Below, in pieces: positions 24,676-32,712 of a stretch of 64,000 bases of DNA. The notes beneath the pieces are model-generated. The model did no database searches and was not told the origin of the DNA. It worked only from the letters and a program-made list of their open reading frames with translations. Source of the stretch: Palsa-504 sp963744005. GTDB lineage: Bacteria; Actinomycetota; Actinomycetes; Streptosporangiales; Streptosporangiaceae. The translations under genes were made by a program, and so were the position numbers. The stretch covers positions 1,922,001-1,986,000 of the forward strand of contig CAVURU010000003.1 in the NCBI GenBank assembly GCA_963744005.1. The letters are read 5' to 3'. Every line of letters starts with the position of its first letter. Positions within the stretch are counted from its first letter, which is position 1.

Positions 24676-25829
24676 GGCTCCTCCTGGTACGGGGCGGGGC
24701 CGGTGACGTTGTCGCCGCGGTTGGCGTTCGGCCGGGGCTGGCGGGCCGGCCCGTCGCCGTACCTGGCCCGGACCAGGCTGGCGTGGGTGGGCGCCTCGGG
24801 CGTCTGCGGGTCCTGGCGGGCGGCGATCTCCTTGCGCAGCACCGGCACGACCTCCTCTCCGAGCAGGTCGAGCTGGTCCAGGACGGCCTTGAGGGGCAGG
24901 CCGGCGTGGTCGACCAGGAACAGCTGGCGCTGGTAGTCGCCGAAGTGCTCGCGGAAGGTCAGGGTCTTGTCGATGACCTCCTGCGGGCTGCCCACGGACA
25001 GCGGGGTCAGCTCGGAGAAGTCCTCCAGGCTGGGCCCGTGCCCGTAGACCGGCGCCTCGTCGAAGTAGGGCCGGAACTCACGCCGGGCGTCCTGGGAGTT
25101 GCGGGCGATGTAGGACTGGCCGCCCAGGCCGATGATGGCCTGCTTCTCGGTACCGTGCCCGTAGTGGGCGTAGCGCTGCCGGTAGAACCGGATCAGCCGC
25201 ATGTAGTGCTCTTTGGGCCAGAAGATGTTGTTGGCGAAGTAGCCGTCCCCGTAGAAGGCGGCCTGCTCGGCGATCTCCGGGGTGCGGATCGAGCCGTGCC
25301 AGACGAACGGCGGCACGTCGTCCAGCGGCCTGGGAATGCTGGTGAAGCCCTGCAACGGGGTCCGGAACTTGCCGTCGGCGTCGACCACGTCCTCGCGCCA
25401 CAGCCGGTGCAGCAGGTTGTAGTTCTCCAGGGCGAGCGGCAGGCCCTGCCGGATGTCCTGGCCGAACCACGGGTAGACGGGCGCGGTGTTGCCGCGGCCG
25501 AGCATCAGGTCCATCCGGCCCTTGCTCAGGTGCTGCAGCATCGCGTACTCCTCGGCGATGCGGACCGGGTCATTGGTGGTGATCAGCGTGGTGCTGGTCG
25601 TCACGATCAGGCGCTTGGTGGTGGCCGCGATGTAGGCCAGCAGGGTGGTCGGCGAGGACGAGAAGAACGGCGGGTTGTGGTGCTCGCCGATGGCGAAGAC
25701 GTCGAGGCCGACTTCCTCGGTCTTCTGGGCGATCTGCACGATCGCGTCGATCCGCTCCGCCTCGCTCGGCGTGTCGCCCGACACCGGGTCCCGGGTGATA
25801 TCGCTGACCGAGAAGATCCCGAACTGCAT
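24669..25829 (-). CDS. CE1758-family FMN-dependent luciferase-like monooxygenase
   Basis: 386-residue LLM-class flavin monooxygenase, TIM-barrel fold, starting MQFGIFSVSD as is typical; GEHHNPPFF and LGRGN are family blocks. It should use FMNH2 from the reductase encoded two genes downstream to oxygenate an unknown substrate. The ATG at 25829 is 6 nt after GAGGAG and is preferred to an upstream TTG/ATG that would lie inside the operator. The C-terminal 35 residues are Pro/Arg-rich and probably disordered. Confidence 0.9.
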   Translation of the reverse strand: MQFGIFSVSDITRDPVSGDTPSEAERIDAIVQIAQKTEEVGLDVFAIGEHHNPPFFSSSPTTLLAYIAATTKRLIVTTSTTLITTNDPVRIAEEYAMLQHLSKGRMDLMLGRGNTAPVYPWFGQDIRQGLPLALENYNLLHRLWREDVVDADGKFRTPLQGFTSIPRPLDDVPPFVWHGSIRTPEIAEQAAFYGDGYFANNIFWPKEHYMRLIRFYRQRYAHYGHGTEKQAIIGLGGQSYIARNSQDARREFRPYFDEAPVYGHGPSLEDFSELTPLSVGSPQEVIDKTLTFREHFGDYQRQLFLVDHAGLPLKAVLDQLDLLGEEVVPVLRKEIAARQDPQTPEAPTHASLVRARYGDGPARQPRPNANRGDNVTGPAPYQEEPC

Positions 25830-25844
25830 ATGAGCTCCTCGTGG

Positions 25845-25880
25845 TTGCTCAGGTATATGCGTTTGCATGTATCTGAGCAA
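25845..25880. promoter_or_regulatory. 36-bp inverted repeat over the promoter of the LLM-marR-FMN reductase operon
   Basis: Arms TTGCTCAGGTATATGC and GCATGTATCTGAGCAA (14 of 16 positions symmetric) around a GTTT spacer. On the minus strand TTGCTC and TATACC inside the repeat are spaced by 17 nt and can act as -35 and -10, so a repressor bound here would block transcription. The position 16 nt before the GAGGAG-ATG of the monooxygenase, and a MarR gene in the operon, support MarR autoregulation. A terminator role is less likely because no T-run follows. Confidence 0.65.
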
Positions 25881-25953
25881 GGCCGAGGGCGCGGATATTC
25901 CCCGGGCCGGGAGAGCTCGGATCCCGGCCCGGGGATCAGCTCAGGTCAAGCGG

Positions 25954-27570
25954 TCAGTCCCGCGACTCGACGACGGGATCGAGCTTGATGTCGATCAGCA
26001 TGGGCGCGGTGCGGCCGGGTATCGCGGCCAGCGCCGCCTCCAGCTCGGCGACGTTGCGCACGGTGAAACCCTGCCCGCCCAGCGCGGTGGCGACCGGGCC
26101 AAGGTCGGGCCAGGAGAAGGTCGAGATGGCCGGGTCCATGTTCTTGTTGCGGAACTGGATGAACTCGGCGCCGTAGGCACCGTCGTTCATGACGAAGACG
26201 ACCACGTCCACGCCGTGCCGCACCGCGGTGCTGAACTCGGCCAGGCCGCCGAGCATGAACCCGCCGTCGCCCGCCACCATCAGCACCGGGCGGCCGGGCG
26301 CGCCGAAGTACGCGCCGACCGCGTTGGCCATGCCCAGGCCGATGGCGCCGAAGTTCAGGGTGTGCACGAAGGCGGACGGCTCGGGGACGCGCAGCGCGGT
26401 GAAGGTGTGCCGGATGAACCGGCCGCCGTCCAGCACCACGGTCCGGTCGGCCGGGAAGGCCTGGTCGATAAGCCGGAGCGCGGTGCGGATGTCGACGCTG
26501 CGGTCGGTGCTCTGGTCGGCGTAGCCCGGGCCCGGGCCCGCGGCCAGCCGCTCGGCGAGCTCGGCGGAGGCGAAGCCGGTCGGCTTGGTCCCGGCTTCGT
26601 CGAGCCAGGCCACGATGGTGTCGGCGGCGACGGCGGCGTCGGCGATGACCGCGGCGTCGGCCGCGGAGTACCGGTTGATGCTGTCGGCGTCGACGTCGAC
26701 GTGCACGACCTGCTTCTTGGCCAGCAGCGAGCCCTCGGCCGTGGTCCACCGGTTCAGGCTGGCGCCGAAGGCGATCAGGCAGTCGCTGGCGTTGAGCGTG
26801 TCCAGGGCGACCTGGTGCGACAGCGTGCCGTGCACGCCCAGGTTGAACCGCTCGCCCGCGAACAGGTCCTTGCCGCGCAAGGTGGTGGCCACCGGGGCGC
26901 CGAGCCGGTCGGCCAGGCGCAGCAGCGCGGCCCGGGCCTCGGGCGAGCCCGCCCCGCGGCCGGCCACGATGACCGGGCGGCGGGCCGAGGCGATGATGCC
27001 GACGGCCGCGTCGAGGGCGGCCGGATCGGGCCGGACGGCCTGCGGGCCGGTCAGCCGGGACGGGACCGGCTGGTACTCGATCTCCTGCCACTGGAAGTCG
27101 ACCGGCACGTTGAGCACCACCGGCCGCGACTCGGCGTGCGCCCGGTAGATGGCGACGGCCAGGTCCTCGGCCATCGTCTGCGGGGTGCGCACCTGCTCGA
27201 ACCCGGCCCCGCTGGCCAGCACGACCTCGCGCTGCGGGATGTTCTGCAGGTTGGTCTTGTCGGCCACCGGGGTGTCGCCGGCCAGCAGCAGCAGCGGGGT
27301 CCGGTCGCGGACGCTCTCGGCCAGGGCGGTGACCGTGTTGGTCAGGGCCGGGCCGTGGGTCACGGTGGCCACGCCCAGCTGGCCGCTGGTCCGCGCGTAG
27401 CCGTTGGCGGCCAGCACCGCGCCGTTCTCGTTGCAGGCCGAGTAGTAGTGGCCGCCAGCCTGCCGCTGGAAGCTGTCCATCATGTACAGGTTCGCGTCGC
27501 CGAGCACGCCGAAGACGGTGGTCACACCGTTATCGGCCAGGGCTCGCGCTATCGCTTCATGAAAAAGCAT
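25954..27570 (-). CDS. thiamine-diphosphate-dependent enzyme (acetolactate synthase-like)
   Basis: 538-residue ThDP enzyme with the three standard domains: N-terminal PYR domain with the catalytic Glu in CNENGAVLAANGYAR, a central domain with RRPVIVAGRGA, and a C-terminal PP domain with GDGGFMLGGLAEF through VFVMNDGAYG (GDG...N motif binding Mg and ThDP). Members of this large class make acetolactate, decarboxylate 2-oxo acids or cleave C-C bonds; no ilvN or other partner is adjacent, so biosynthetic acetolactate synthase is not indicated. It is upstream of, and co-oriented with, the LLM operon but separated by its operator. Confidence 0.85.
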   Translation of the reverse strand: MLFHEAIARALADNGVTTVFGVLGDANLYMMDSFQRQAGGHYYSACNENGAVLAANGYARTSGQLGVATVTHGPALTNTVTALAESVRDRTPLLLLAGDTPVADKTNLQNIPQREVVLASGAGFEQVRTPQTMAEDLAVAIYRAHAESRPVVLNVPVDFQWQEIEYQPVPSRLTGPQAVRPDPAALDAAVGIIASARRPVIVAGRGAGSPEARAALLRLADRLGAPVATTLRGKDLFAGERFNLGVHGTLSHQVALDTLNASDCLIAFGASLNRWTTAEGSLLAKKQVVHVDVDADSINRYSAADAAVIADAAVAADTIVAWLDEAGTKPTGFASAELAERLAAGPGPGYADQSTDRSVDIRTALRLIDQAFPADRTVVLDGGRFIRHTFTALRVPEPSAFVHTLNFGAIGLGMANAVGAYFGAPGRPVLMVAGDGGFMLGGLAEFSTAVRHGVDVVVFVMNDGAYGAEFIQFRNKNMDPAISTFSWPDLGPVATALGGQGFTVRNVAELEAALAAIPGRTAPMLIDIKLDPVVESRD

Positions 27571-27796
27571 CGCTACTCCGTCGTAGCCGGGAACACTGAT
27601 CAGACCGGGCCGATCTCAGCCAATTACAAATCGTCATTTGCCGATAGTCAATGAATTCTCGGCGCCGGCCGGCGCGGGGCGGACGATGGGCGGGGGGAAA
27701 GTTTTTCTGGCTCCGTGTCGGATCCGGGGCAGGGCCGTTCGTGGAACGGGTACGGGGACGCCACGGGGCGTCTCCCTGGGAGCGTTGGAGGCACGC

Positions 27797-28141
27797 GTGA
27801 AGTACGTGATCCTGCTGCTGAACACCGAGGCAGCCCAGAACATGTCCGAGGCCGAGGGCCAGGCCTGGTACGCCGAGATCGGCGCGTGGTACGAGAAGGG
27901 CGGCGGCGGGTCCGGCAAGCTGATCGACGCGGGCAGCCAGCTGTCGGCGCCGGACACGGCCAAGACGGTGCGGGCCAGCGGCGTCACCGACGGGCCGTTC
28001 ATGGAGACCAAGGAGGCGCTGGGGGGCTACTCGGTGCTGGAGACCGACACCATCGACGAAGCGGTGGAGATCGCCAAGACCTGGCCCGGGGTGGACCGCG
28101 GCTGGATGACGGTGGAAGTCCGGCCGCTCATCGAGATGTGA
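27797..28141 (+). CDS. YCII-related DGPF-domain protein
   Basis: 114-residue single-domain protein with the family signature DGPFMETKEALGGY and the N-terminal KYVILLLNTE. YCII-like proteins have a ferredoxin-like fold; DGPF members are strongly linked in genomes with ECF42 sigma factors but their biochemistry is unknown. The GTG at 27797 follows GGAGG at 6 nt. It is convergent with an ECF42-like sigma gene (5 nt apart) rather than in its operon, and a TGTCGG (27716-27721) upstream could be part of an ECF42-type promoter. Confidence 0.88.
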   Translation: MKYVILLLNTEAAQNMSEAEGQAWYAEIGAWYEKGGGGSGKLIDAGSQLSAPDTAKTVRASGVTDGPFMETKEALGGYSVLETDTIDEAVEIAKTWPGVDRGWMTVEVRPLIEM

Positions 28142-28146
28142 GGCGG

Positions 28147-29379
28147 CTAGAACGACAGGCGGCGGGCGATGAGCTCGCGCTCGGCCGGGTTGCCGGCCAG
28201 CGCGAGCGCCCGCTCGCTGGCCGCCTGGGCTTCGGCTTCCTGGCCCAGCGCGGTCAGCAGGCCGGCCCGCAGGGCGTGGTAGAGGCGGTAGGTGTCCAGC
28301 TCGGGGGCGAGCGGCTCGATCTCGGCCAGGGCGGCGGCGGGCCCGCGCACGTACCGGGTGGCCACGGCCCGGTTGAGCAGCACCACCGGTGACGGGGTCA
28401 GCTCCTGCAGCCGGTCATACAGCAGCCGGATCTGCCGCCAGTCGGTCTGCTCGTAGTCGGGGGCGTGCGCGTGCAGCGCGGCGATGGCCGCCTGGACCTG
28501 GTAGGGGCCGGACGCGCGCAGGGCGATGGCCTGGTCGAGCAGGACAGTGGCCTCGGCAATCAGGGCCTGGTTCCACCGGCTGCGGTCCTGGTCGGCCAGC
28601 CGGACCAGCCGTCCCCACCCGTCGAACCGGGTCGCGGCGCGGGACTCGTGCAGCAGCATCAGGGCCAGCAGGCCGCCCACCTCCGGCTCCCGCGGCATCA
28701 GCCGGTGCAGCAGCCGGGTCAGCGTCACGGCCTGGGCGGCCAGGTCCCGCCGGGCGGGCTGGCGGCCCGCGCTGGCCAGGTACCCCTCGTTGAAGACCAG
28801 GTAGACGACGGCCAGCACCTCGGCCAGCCGGCCGGCCAGCTCGTCCGGGTCGGGCAGGCGCAGGTCGGCGCGGTTCCCGTCCGGCCCGGACGAGCTGAGC
28901 GTCTTGCGGGCCCGCAGCAGGCGCTGGGCCATGGCCGGCTCGGCGACCAGGAAGGCGGCGGCGATCTGCGCGGTAGTCAGGCCGCAGACGGCGCGCAGGG
29001 TCAGCGCGATCTGCGACTCGCGGGGCAGGGCCGGATGGCAGCAGGCGAAGATCATCCCGAGCAGCTCGTCGTCGGCGTCTTCCTCGCTGTCCGTGGTGTC
29101 GCTGATCGCGACCTGGGCGAGCTTGTCCTGGCCGGCCCGGGCCCGGCGGAGCCGGTCGATGGCCTTGCGGCGAGCGGTGGTGGCCAGCCAGCCGCCGGGA
29201 TTGGGCGGCACCTGGCCGTCCGGCCAGTGCTCGAGGGCCTCGACGAAGGCGTCCTGGACGGCGTCGGCGGCCAGGCCCACGTCACCGATCCGGGCGGCCA
29301 GCGCGGCGGTGATCCGGGCCGCCTCGGCCCGGTAGATCTCCGCAAGGCGGGCCGGCGTGTCCGCGCTCACGCCGGCCAT
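28147..29379 (-). CDS. ECF42-type RNA polymerase sigma factor with C-terminal extension
   Basis: 410-residue ECF sigma factor: region 2 (about 10-80, DAVQDAFVEALEHWP and ARRKAIDRLRRAR), region 4 (about 110-165, LTLRAVCGLTTAQIAAAFL), then a long DUF6596-type C-terminal extension with FNEGYLAS and TPR-like helices near the end. In ECF42 proteins this extension replaces an anti-sigma factor and is needed for activity; no anti-sigma gene is present here. The partner in this group is a DGPF protein, which is encoded convergently next door. Target genes are typically the DGPF genes themselves. Confidence 0.92.
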   Translation of the reverse strand: MAGVSADTPARLAEIYRAEAARITAALAARIGDVGLAADAVQDAFVEALEHWPDGQVPPNPGGWLATTARRKAIDRLRRARAGQDKLAQVAISDTTDSEEDADDELLGMIFACCHPALPRESQIALTLRAVCGLTTAQIAAAFLVAEPAMAQRLLRARKTLSSSGPDGNRADLRLPDPDELAGRLAEVLAVVYLVFNEGYLASAGRQPARRDLAAQAVTLTRLLHRLMPREPEVGGLLALMLLHESRAATRFDGWGRLVRLADQDRSRWNQALIAEATVLLDQAIALRASGPYQVQAAIAALHAHAPDYEQTDWRQIRLLYDRLQELTPSPVVLLNRAVATRYVRGPAAALAEIEPLAPELDTYRLYHALRAGLLTALGQEAEAQAASERALALAGNPAERELIARRLSF

Positions 29380-29399
29380 GCTAACAGCGGCCGCCGACG

Positions 29400-30410
29400 T
29401 TACTGCAGACGCAGCTCACCGACGGTGACGTCGCCCTTGGCCCGGTCGATGGTGACCGGCTCGATGAAGCCGGGCTGGACGGTGACGGTGCCGGGCAGCT
29501 CGTCGTGCACCCGCTCCTTGAGCAGCTCGGTCGACACGTCGGCGAACATCTTCCGCAGCCCGGTGCCGCCGAAGTTGACCCACAGCTCGTCGTGGTGGGA
29601 CGGGATGAGGATCTTGGGCTGGTACAGCTCGACCAGGGGCAGGAAGACGTCCTCGAGCTGCTGGGCGACGTGCGGCAGCCCGTTGATGGACAAGATGGCC
29701 ACGTCCACCCCGCCGTGCGCGGCGATGAAGGCGCGTTCCTCCTCCCCGATCGGGCCGCCGCTGTCGCGGTAGGCGATGGTGAAGCCGTCGATGTCGATGA
29801 TGTAGGTGAGGGTGGCCTCGGTGATGACCTCGGGGGTGTGCACGCCGCGTTCGGCGATGAGCGCGGCGGCCCTGTCTTCTTCGGGGGTGGGGGCGCCGTA
29901 GAAGTCGGCCTCGAAGTCGGCCCGGGCGGCCAGCAGCGCCTGCCACTTGGCCGCCCGCTCGGGCGGCAGGTCGATGTCCAGGTGGAAGCCGTGCACGGCC
30001 CGCACGGTGAAGTCGCCGTAGTCGAGGACCTCACCCTCGCCCCGGCCGGTGACCCGGTGGATCTGGCCCGCGGGCAGGCCCTGGCTGAGCAGGTAGTCGG
30101 CGCCGATCTCGGCGATGGCCGCCTTGGCCCCGGTCTGCTGGGACACCCGTACGGTGTCGGCCACGTGGTCGTGGTGCGGGTGGCCGACGAGCAGCAGGTC
30201 GGCCCGGGTCACGTCCTCGACGGCGAAACCCAGCGACCGGTTGCGCGGCGGCCGCTCGTAGAAGTTGTCCAGTAGCACGACCCGGTCACCGAAGGCGAGC
30301 TCGAAGCTGGCCGTGCCGAACCAGCGGAAGGTGGCCACCCCGGCGTCGGGATGCGCCGCCCCGCCCAGGGACACCGGCAGCGAGTAGTTACGGATCGTCC
30401 TGGCGGTCAT
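29400..30410 (-). CDS. MBL-fold metallo-hydrolase
   Basis: 336-residue metallo-beta-lactamase-fold protein; the metal motif is GHPHHDHVAD (HxHxDH type) and SHHDELW near residue 295 gives a further His. The core resembles UlaG/YycJ-like or N-acyl phosphatidylethanolamine-type hydrolases, but substrate is not predictable. The start ATG at 30410 is about 9 nt after GAGGAG; a longer frame upstream lacks a site. It diverges from the cytosine deaminase gene. Confidence 0.85.
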   Translation of the reverse strand: MTARTIRNYSLPVSLGGAAHPDAGVATFRWFGTASFELAFGDRVVLLDNFYERPPRNRSLGFAVEDVTRADLLLVGHPHHDHVADTVRVSQQTGAKAAIAEIGADYLLSQGLPAGQIHRVTGRGEGEVLDYGDFTVRAVHGFHLDIDLPPERAAKWQALLAARADFEADFYGAPTPEEDRAAALIAERGVHTPEVITEATLTYIIDIDGFTIAYRDSGGPIGEEERAFIAAHGGVDVAILSINGLPHVAQQLEDVFLPLVELYQPKILIPSHHDELWVNFGGTGLRKMFADVSTELLKERVHDELPGTVTVQPGFIEPVTIDRAKGDVTVGELRLQ

Positions 30411-30514
30411 CTCAGCTGTCTCCTCACGAGCCGTCCGGCCTGGCCTATAACCAGTGATTTCAACCAAGTTAATGGGATTCGGCGCGGGGGGCCAGGGACG
30501 GCACAATCATCGTT

Positions 30515-30994
30515 ATGACTGAACACCTGCCGGAGGGCCCGGCCGCCTACCCGACCGACGCCGAGAAACTGGAAGTGGCCCTGGCCGAGGCGCGCGCCGG
30601 GCTCGCCTCGGGCGGGATCCCGATCGGCGCCGCGCTGTTCGGCACGGACAGCCGCCTGCTGGGCCGCGGCCACAACCGCCGGGTCCAGGACGGCGACCCG
30701 TCCGTGCATGGCGAGACGGCCGCGTTCCGCAACGCGGGCCGGCAGCGCAGCTACCGGGGCACCACCATGGTCACGACACTGTCGCCGTGCTGGTACTGCA
30801 CCGGGCTGATCCAGCAGTTCGGCATCTCCCGGGTGGTGATCGGCGAGCACACCACGTTCCTGGGCGGCGAGGACCGGCTGGCCGAGCTGGGGGTCGAGGT
30901 GGTGGTGCTGGACGACGAGCGGTGCGTGGCCATGATGCGCGAGTTCATCGAGGCCCGCCCCGCCCTGTGGCAGGAGGACATCGGCGTCGACTAG
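30515..30994 (+). CDS. cytosine deaminase, yeast FCY1-like (CDA fold)
   Basis: 159-residue zinc deaminase of the cytidine-deaminase superfamily. The catalytic site is complete: His65 and Glu67 in HGETAAF, Cys92 and Cys95 in LSPCWYC. The C-terminal VVVLDDERC...MREFIEARP...W.EDIG pattern matches fungal cytosine deaminase closely and not the larger E. coli CodA, so it should convert cytosine to uracil (and would activate 5-fluorocytosine). Other nucleobase deaminations such as guanine or creatinine-type substrates cannot be excluded. Single gene, divergent from the MBL hydrolase. Confidence 0.83.
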   Translation: MTEHLPEGPAAYPTDAEKLEVALAEARAGLASGGIPIGAALFGTDSRLLGRGHNRRVQDGDPSVHGETAAFRNAGRQRSYRGTTMVTTLSPCWYCTGLIQQFGISRVVIGEHTTFLGGEDRLAELGVEVVVLDDERCVAMMREFIEARPALWQEDIGVD

Positions 30995-31005
30995 GTCTTC
31001 TGGTC

Positions 31006-31830
31006 TTACTGGGCGCCGCGGAACTTCGGCGGGCGCTTGGCCAGGAAGGCGTCGAGGCCCTCGGCGAAGTCTGGCGAGGCGGCCAGCTCACGCTGGATGC
31101 CCGCCTCGAACTCCAGCTGGGCGTCCATCTGCTCGTACAGCCACCGGTTGAGCTGGCGCTTGGTCCCGGCGTAGGACCGGGTGGCGCCGTCGGCCAGCCG
31201 GTCCAGCAGCGCGTCGGCCTGATCGCCGAACTCCGCGTCCGGCCAGACCCGGTTGATCAGGCCCCAGTCCCGGGCCGAGGTGGCGTCCAGCCGCTCCCCC
31301 AGCATGGCCAGCTCGGCGGCCCGGGCGAAGCCGACCCGGGACGGCACGAACAGCGACGAGCCGCCGTCCGGGACCAGGCCGATGTTGACGAAGGCGAGCT
31401 GGAAGAAGGCCGACTCGGCCGCGACGACCAGGTCGCAGGCCAGGGCCAGGGACAGCCCGATGCCGGCGGCGGGCCCGTTGACGGCGGCGATGACCGGCTT
31501 GGGCATGAGCCGCAGGCCGGTGATCATCGGGTGGTACCGCTCGGTGAGCAGCCGGTAGACCTCGATCGGCCCGCCGTTGGCCCGCTCGGCGGCCTCCTTG
31601 AGGTCGAAGCCGCTGGAGAAGGCGCGCCCGGCGCCGGTGACGGCCACGGCCCGGACCTGGGGGTCGTCGGTCACGGCCCGGATGGCGTCCAGCAGGTCGT
31701 CGGCGAACTGGTCGTTCCAGGCGTTCATCCGCTCCGGGCGGTTCAGCTCGAGCTTGACACCCGCTCCCCGCCGGTAGGCATTGACTGTCTCATACTGGCG
31801 GTAAACCTCGTCGTCGCCCACGCGGGTCAT
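31006..31830 (-). CDS. enoyl-CoA hydratase/isomerase family protein
   Basis: 274-residue crotonase-fold protein. The CoA/oxyanion loop is AFSSGFDLKE and the second oxyanion segment is NGPAAGIGLSLALACDLVVA; FVNIGLVPDGGSS follows, where the last residues hold one of the usual acid-base positions (Glu is replaced by Asp/Gly in many PaaG-like isomerases). Hydratase versus isomerase cannot be decided. No other beta-oxidation genes are adjacent. Confidence 0.88.
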   Translation of the reverse strand: MTRVGDDEVYRQYETVNAYRRGAGVKLELNRPERMNAWNDQFADDLLDAIRAVTDDPQVRAVAVTGAGRAFSSGFDLKEAAERANGGPIEVYRLLTERYHPMITGLRLMPKPVIAAVNGPAAGIGLSLALACDLVVAAESAFFQLAFVNIGLVPDGGSSLFVPSRVGFARAAELAMLGERLDATSARDWGLINRVWPDAEFGDQADALLDRLADGATRSYAGTKRQLNRWLYEQMDAQLEFEAGIQRELAASPDFAEGLDAFLAKRPPKFRGAQ

Positions 31831-31879
31831 GCTATCGCGGGGTTCCGGGGGCCAATAGAGGCCAATTTAAGGAGCCGCC

Positions 31880-32707
31880 ATGGCGCGAGACAGGCACGCG
31901 GAGCATGCGAGCAAGACACCGCGGCTGCCCCGACAGCGCTACGAGACCGAGCTGTACCGCCTTCAGGGCGAGCTGGTGAAGATGCAGGAGTGGGTACGCT
32001 CGGCAGGCGCCCGGATCGTGATCATCTTCGAGGGCCGCGACGCGGCCGGCAAGGGCAGCACTATCAAAAGGGTCACCGAGTACCTCAACCCCCGGATGGC
32101 GCGGATCGTGGCGCTGCCCGCCCCCACCGAGCGCGAGCGGACCCAGTGGTATTTCCAGCGTTACGTCGATCACCTGCCCGCCGCGGGCGAGCTGACCCTG
32201 TTCGACCGCAGCTGGTACAACCGGGCCGGCGTGGAGCACGTCATGGGTTTCTGCTCCAAGGACGAGTACCACAGGTTCCTGCATCAGTGCCCCATCTTCG
32301 AGCGGCTGCTGATCGAAGACGGCATCCTGCTGCTCAAGTACTGGTTCTCGGTCAGCGACGAGGAGCAGGAGAGGCGCTTCCGGTCCCGGCTGGATGACCC
32401 GATGCGCCGCTGGAAGCTCTCCCCGATGGACCTGGAGTCCGTCAGCAGGTGGGAGGACTACTCCCGGGCCAAGGACGAGATGTTCATCCACACGGACATC
32501 CCGGAGGCCCCGTGGCATGTGGTGGAGAGCGAGGACAAGCGGCGGGCCAGGATCAACATGATCGCTCACCTGCTCAGCGCGGTGCCGTACGCGGACGTAC
32601 AGCCGCCTGACCTGGAGCTGCCGGCCCGGCCGCCCTCTCAGGGGTACGTCCGCGCGCCGCGCGACATGCAGGCCTACGTCCCGGACCATGCCGCCCAGCT
32701 GGGCTAG
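31880..32707 (+). CDS. ppk2: PPK2 family polyphosphate kinase
   Basis: 275-residue class I PPK2-type enzyme, which uses polyphosphate to phosphorylate nucleoside mono- or diphosphates (or makes polyphosphate in reverse). Walker A FEGRDAAGKGST spans about 50-61, Walker B LFDRSWYNRAGVE about 107-119, and the lid motif RWKLSPMDLESVSRW follows. AAGGAG precedes the ATG by a standard distance. It is monocistronic and convergent with the LysR-hydrolase fusion gene, 5 nt between stops. The nucleotide preference (NDP or NMP) cannot be read with certainty. Confidence 0.92.
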   Translation: MARDRHAEHASKTPRLPRQRYETELYRLQGELVKMQEWVRSAGARIVIIFEGRDAAGKGSTIKRVTEYLNPRMARIVALPAPTERERTQWYFQRYVDHLPAAGELTLFDRSWYNRAGVEHVMGFCSKDEYHRFLHQCPIFERLLIEDGILLLKYWFSVSDEEQERRFRSRLDDPMRRWKLSPMDLESVSRWEDYSRAKDEMFIHTDIPEAPWHVVESEDKRRARINMIAHLLSAVPYADVQPPDLELPARPPSQGYVRAPRDMQAYVPDHAAQLG

Positions 32708-32712
32708 CCCGG

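Noticed and set aside
25845..25880. Palindrome as a terminator of the ThDP-enzyme gene
   Set aside because: No T-run follows, and it overlaps a well-spaced -35/-10 pair of the next operon; operator preferred.
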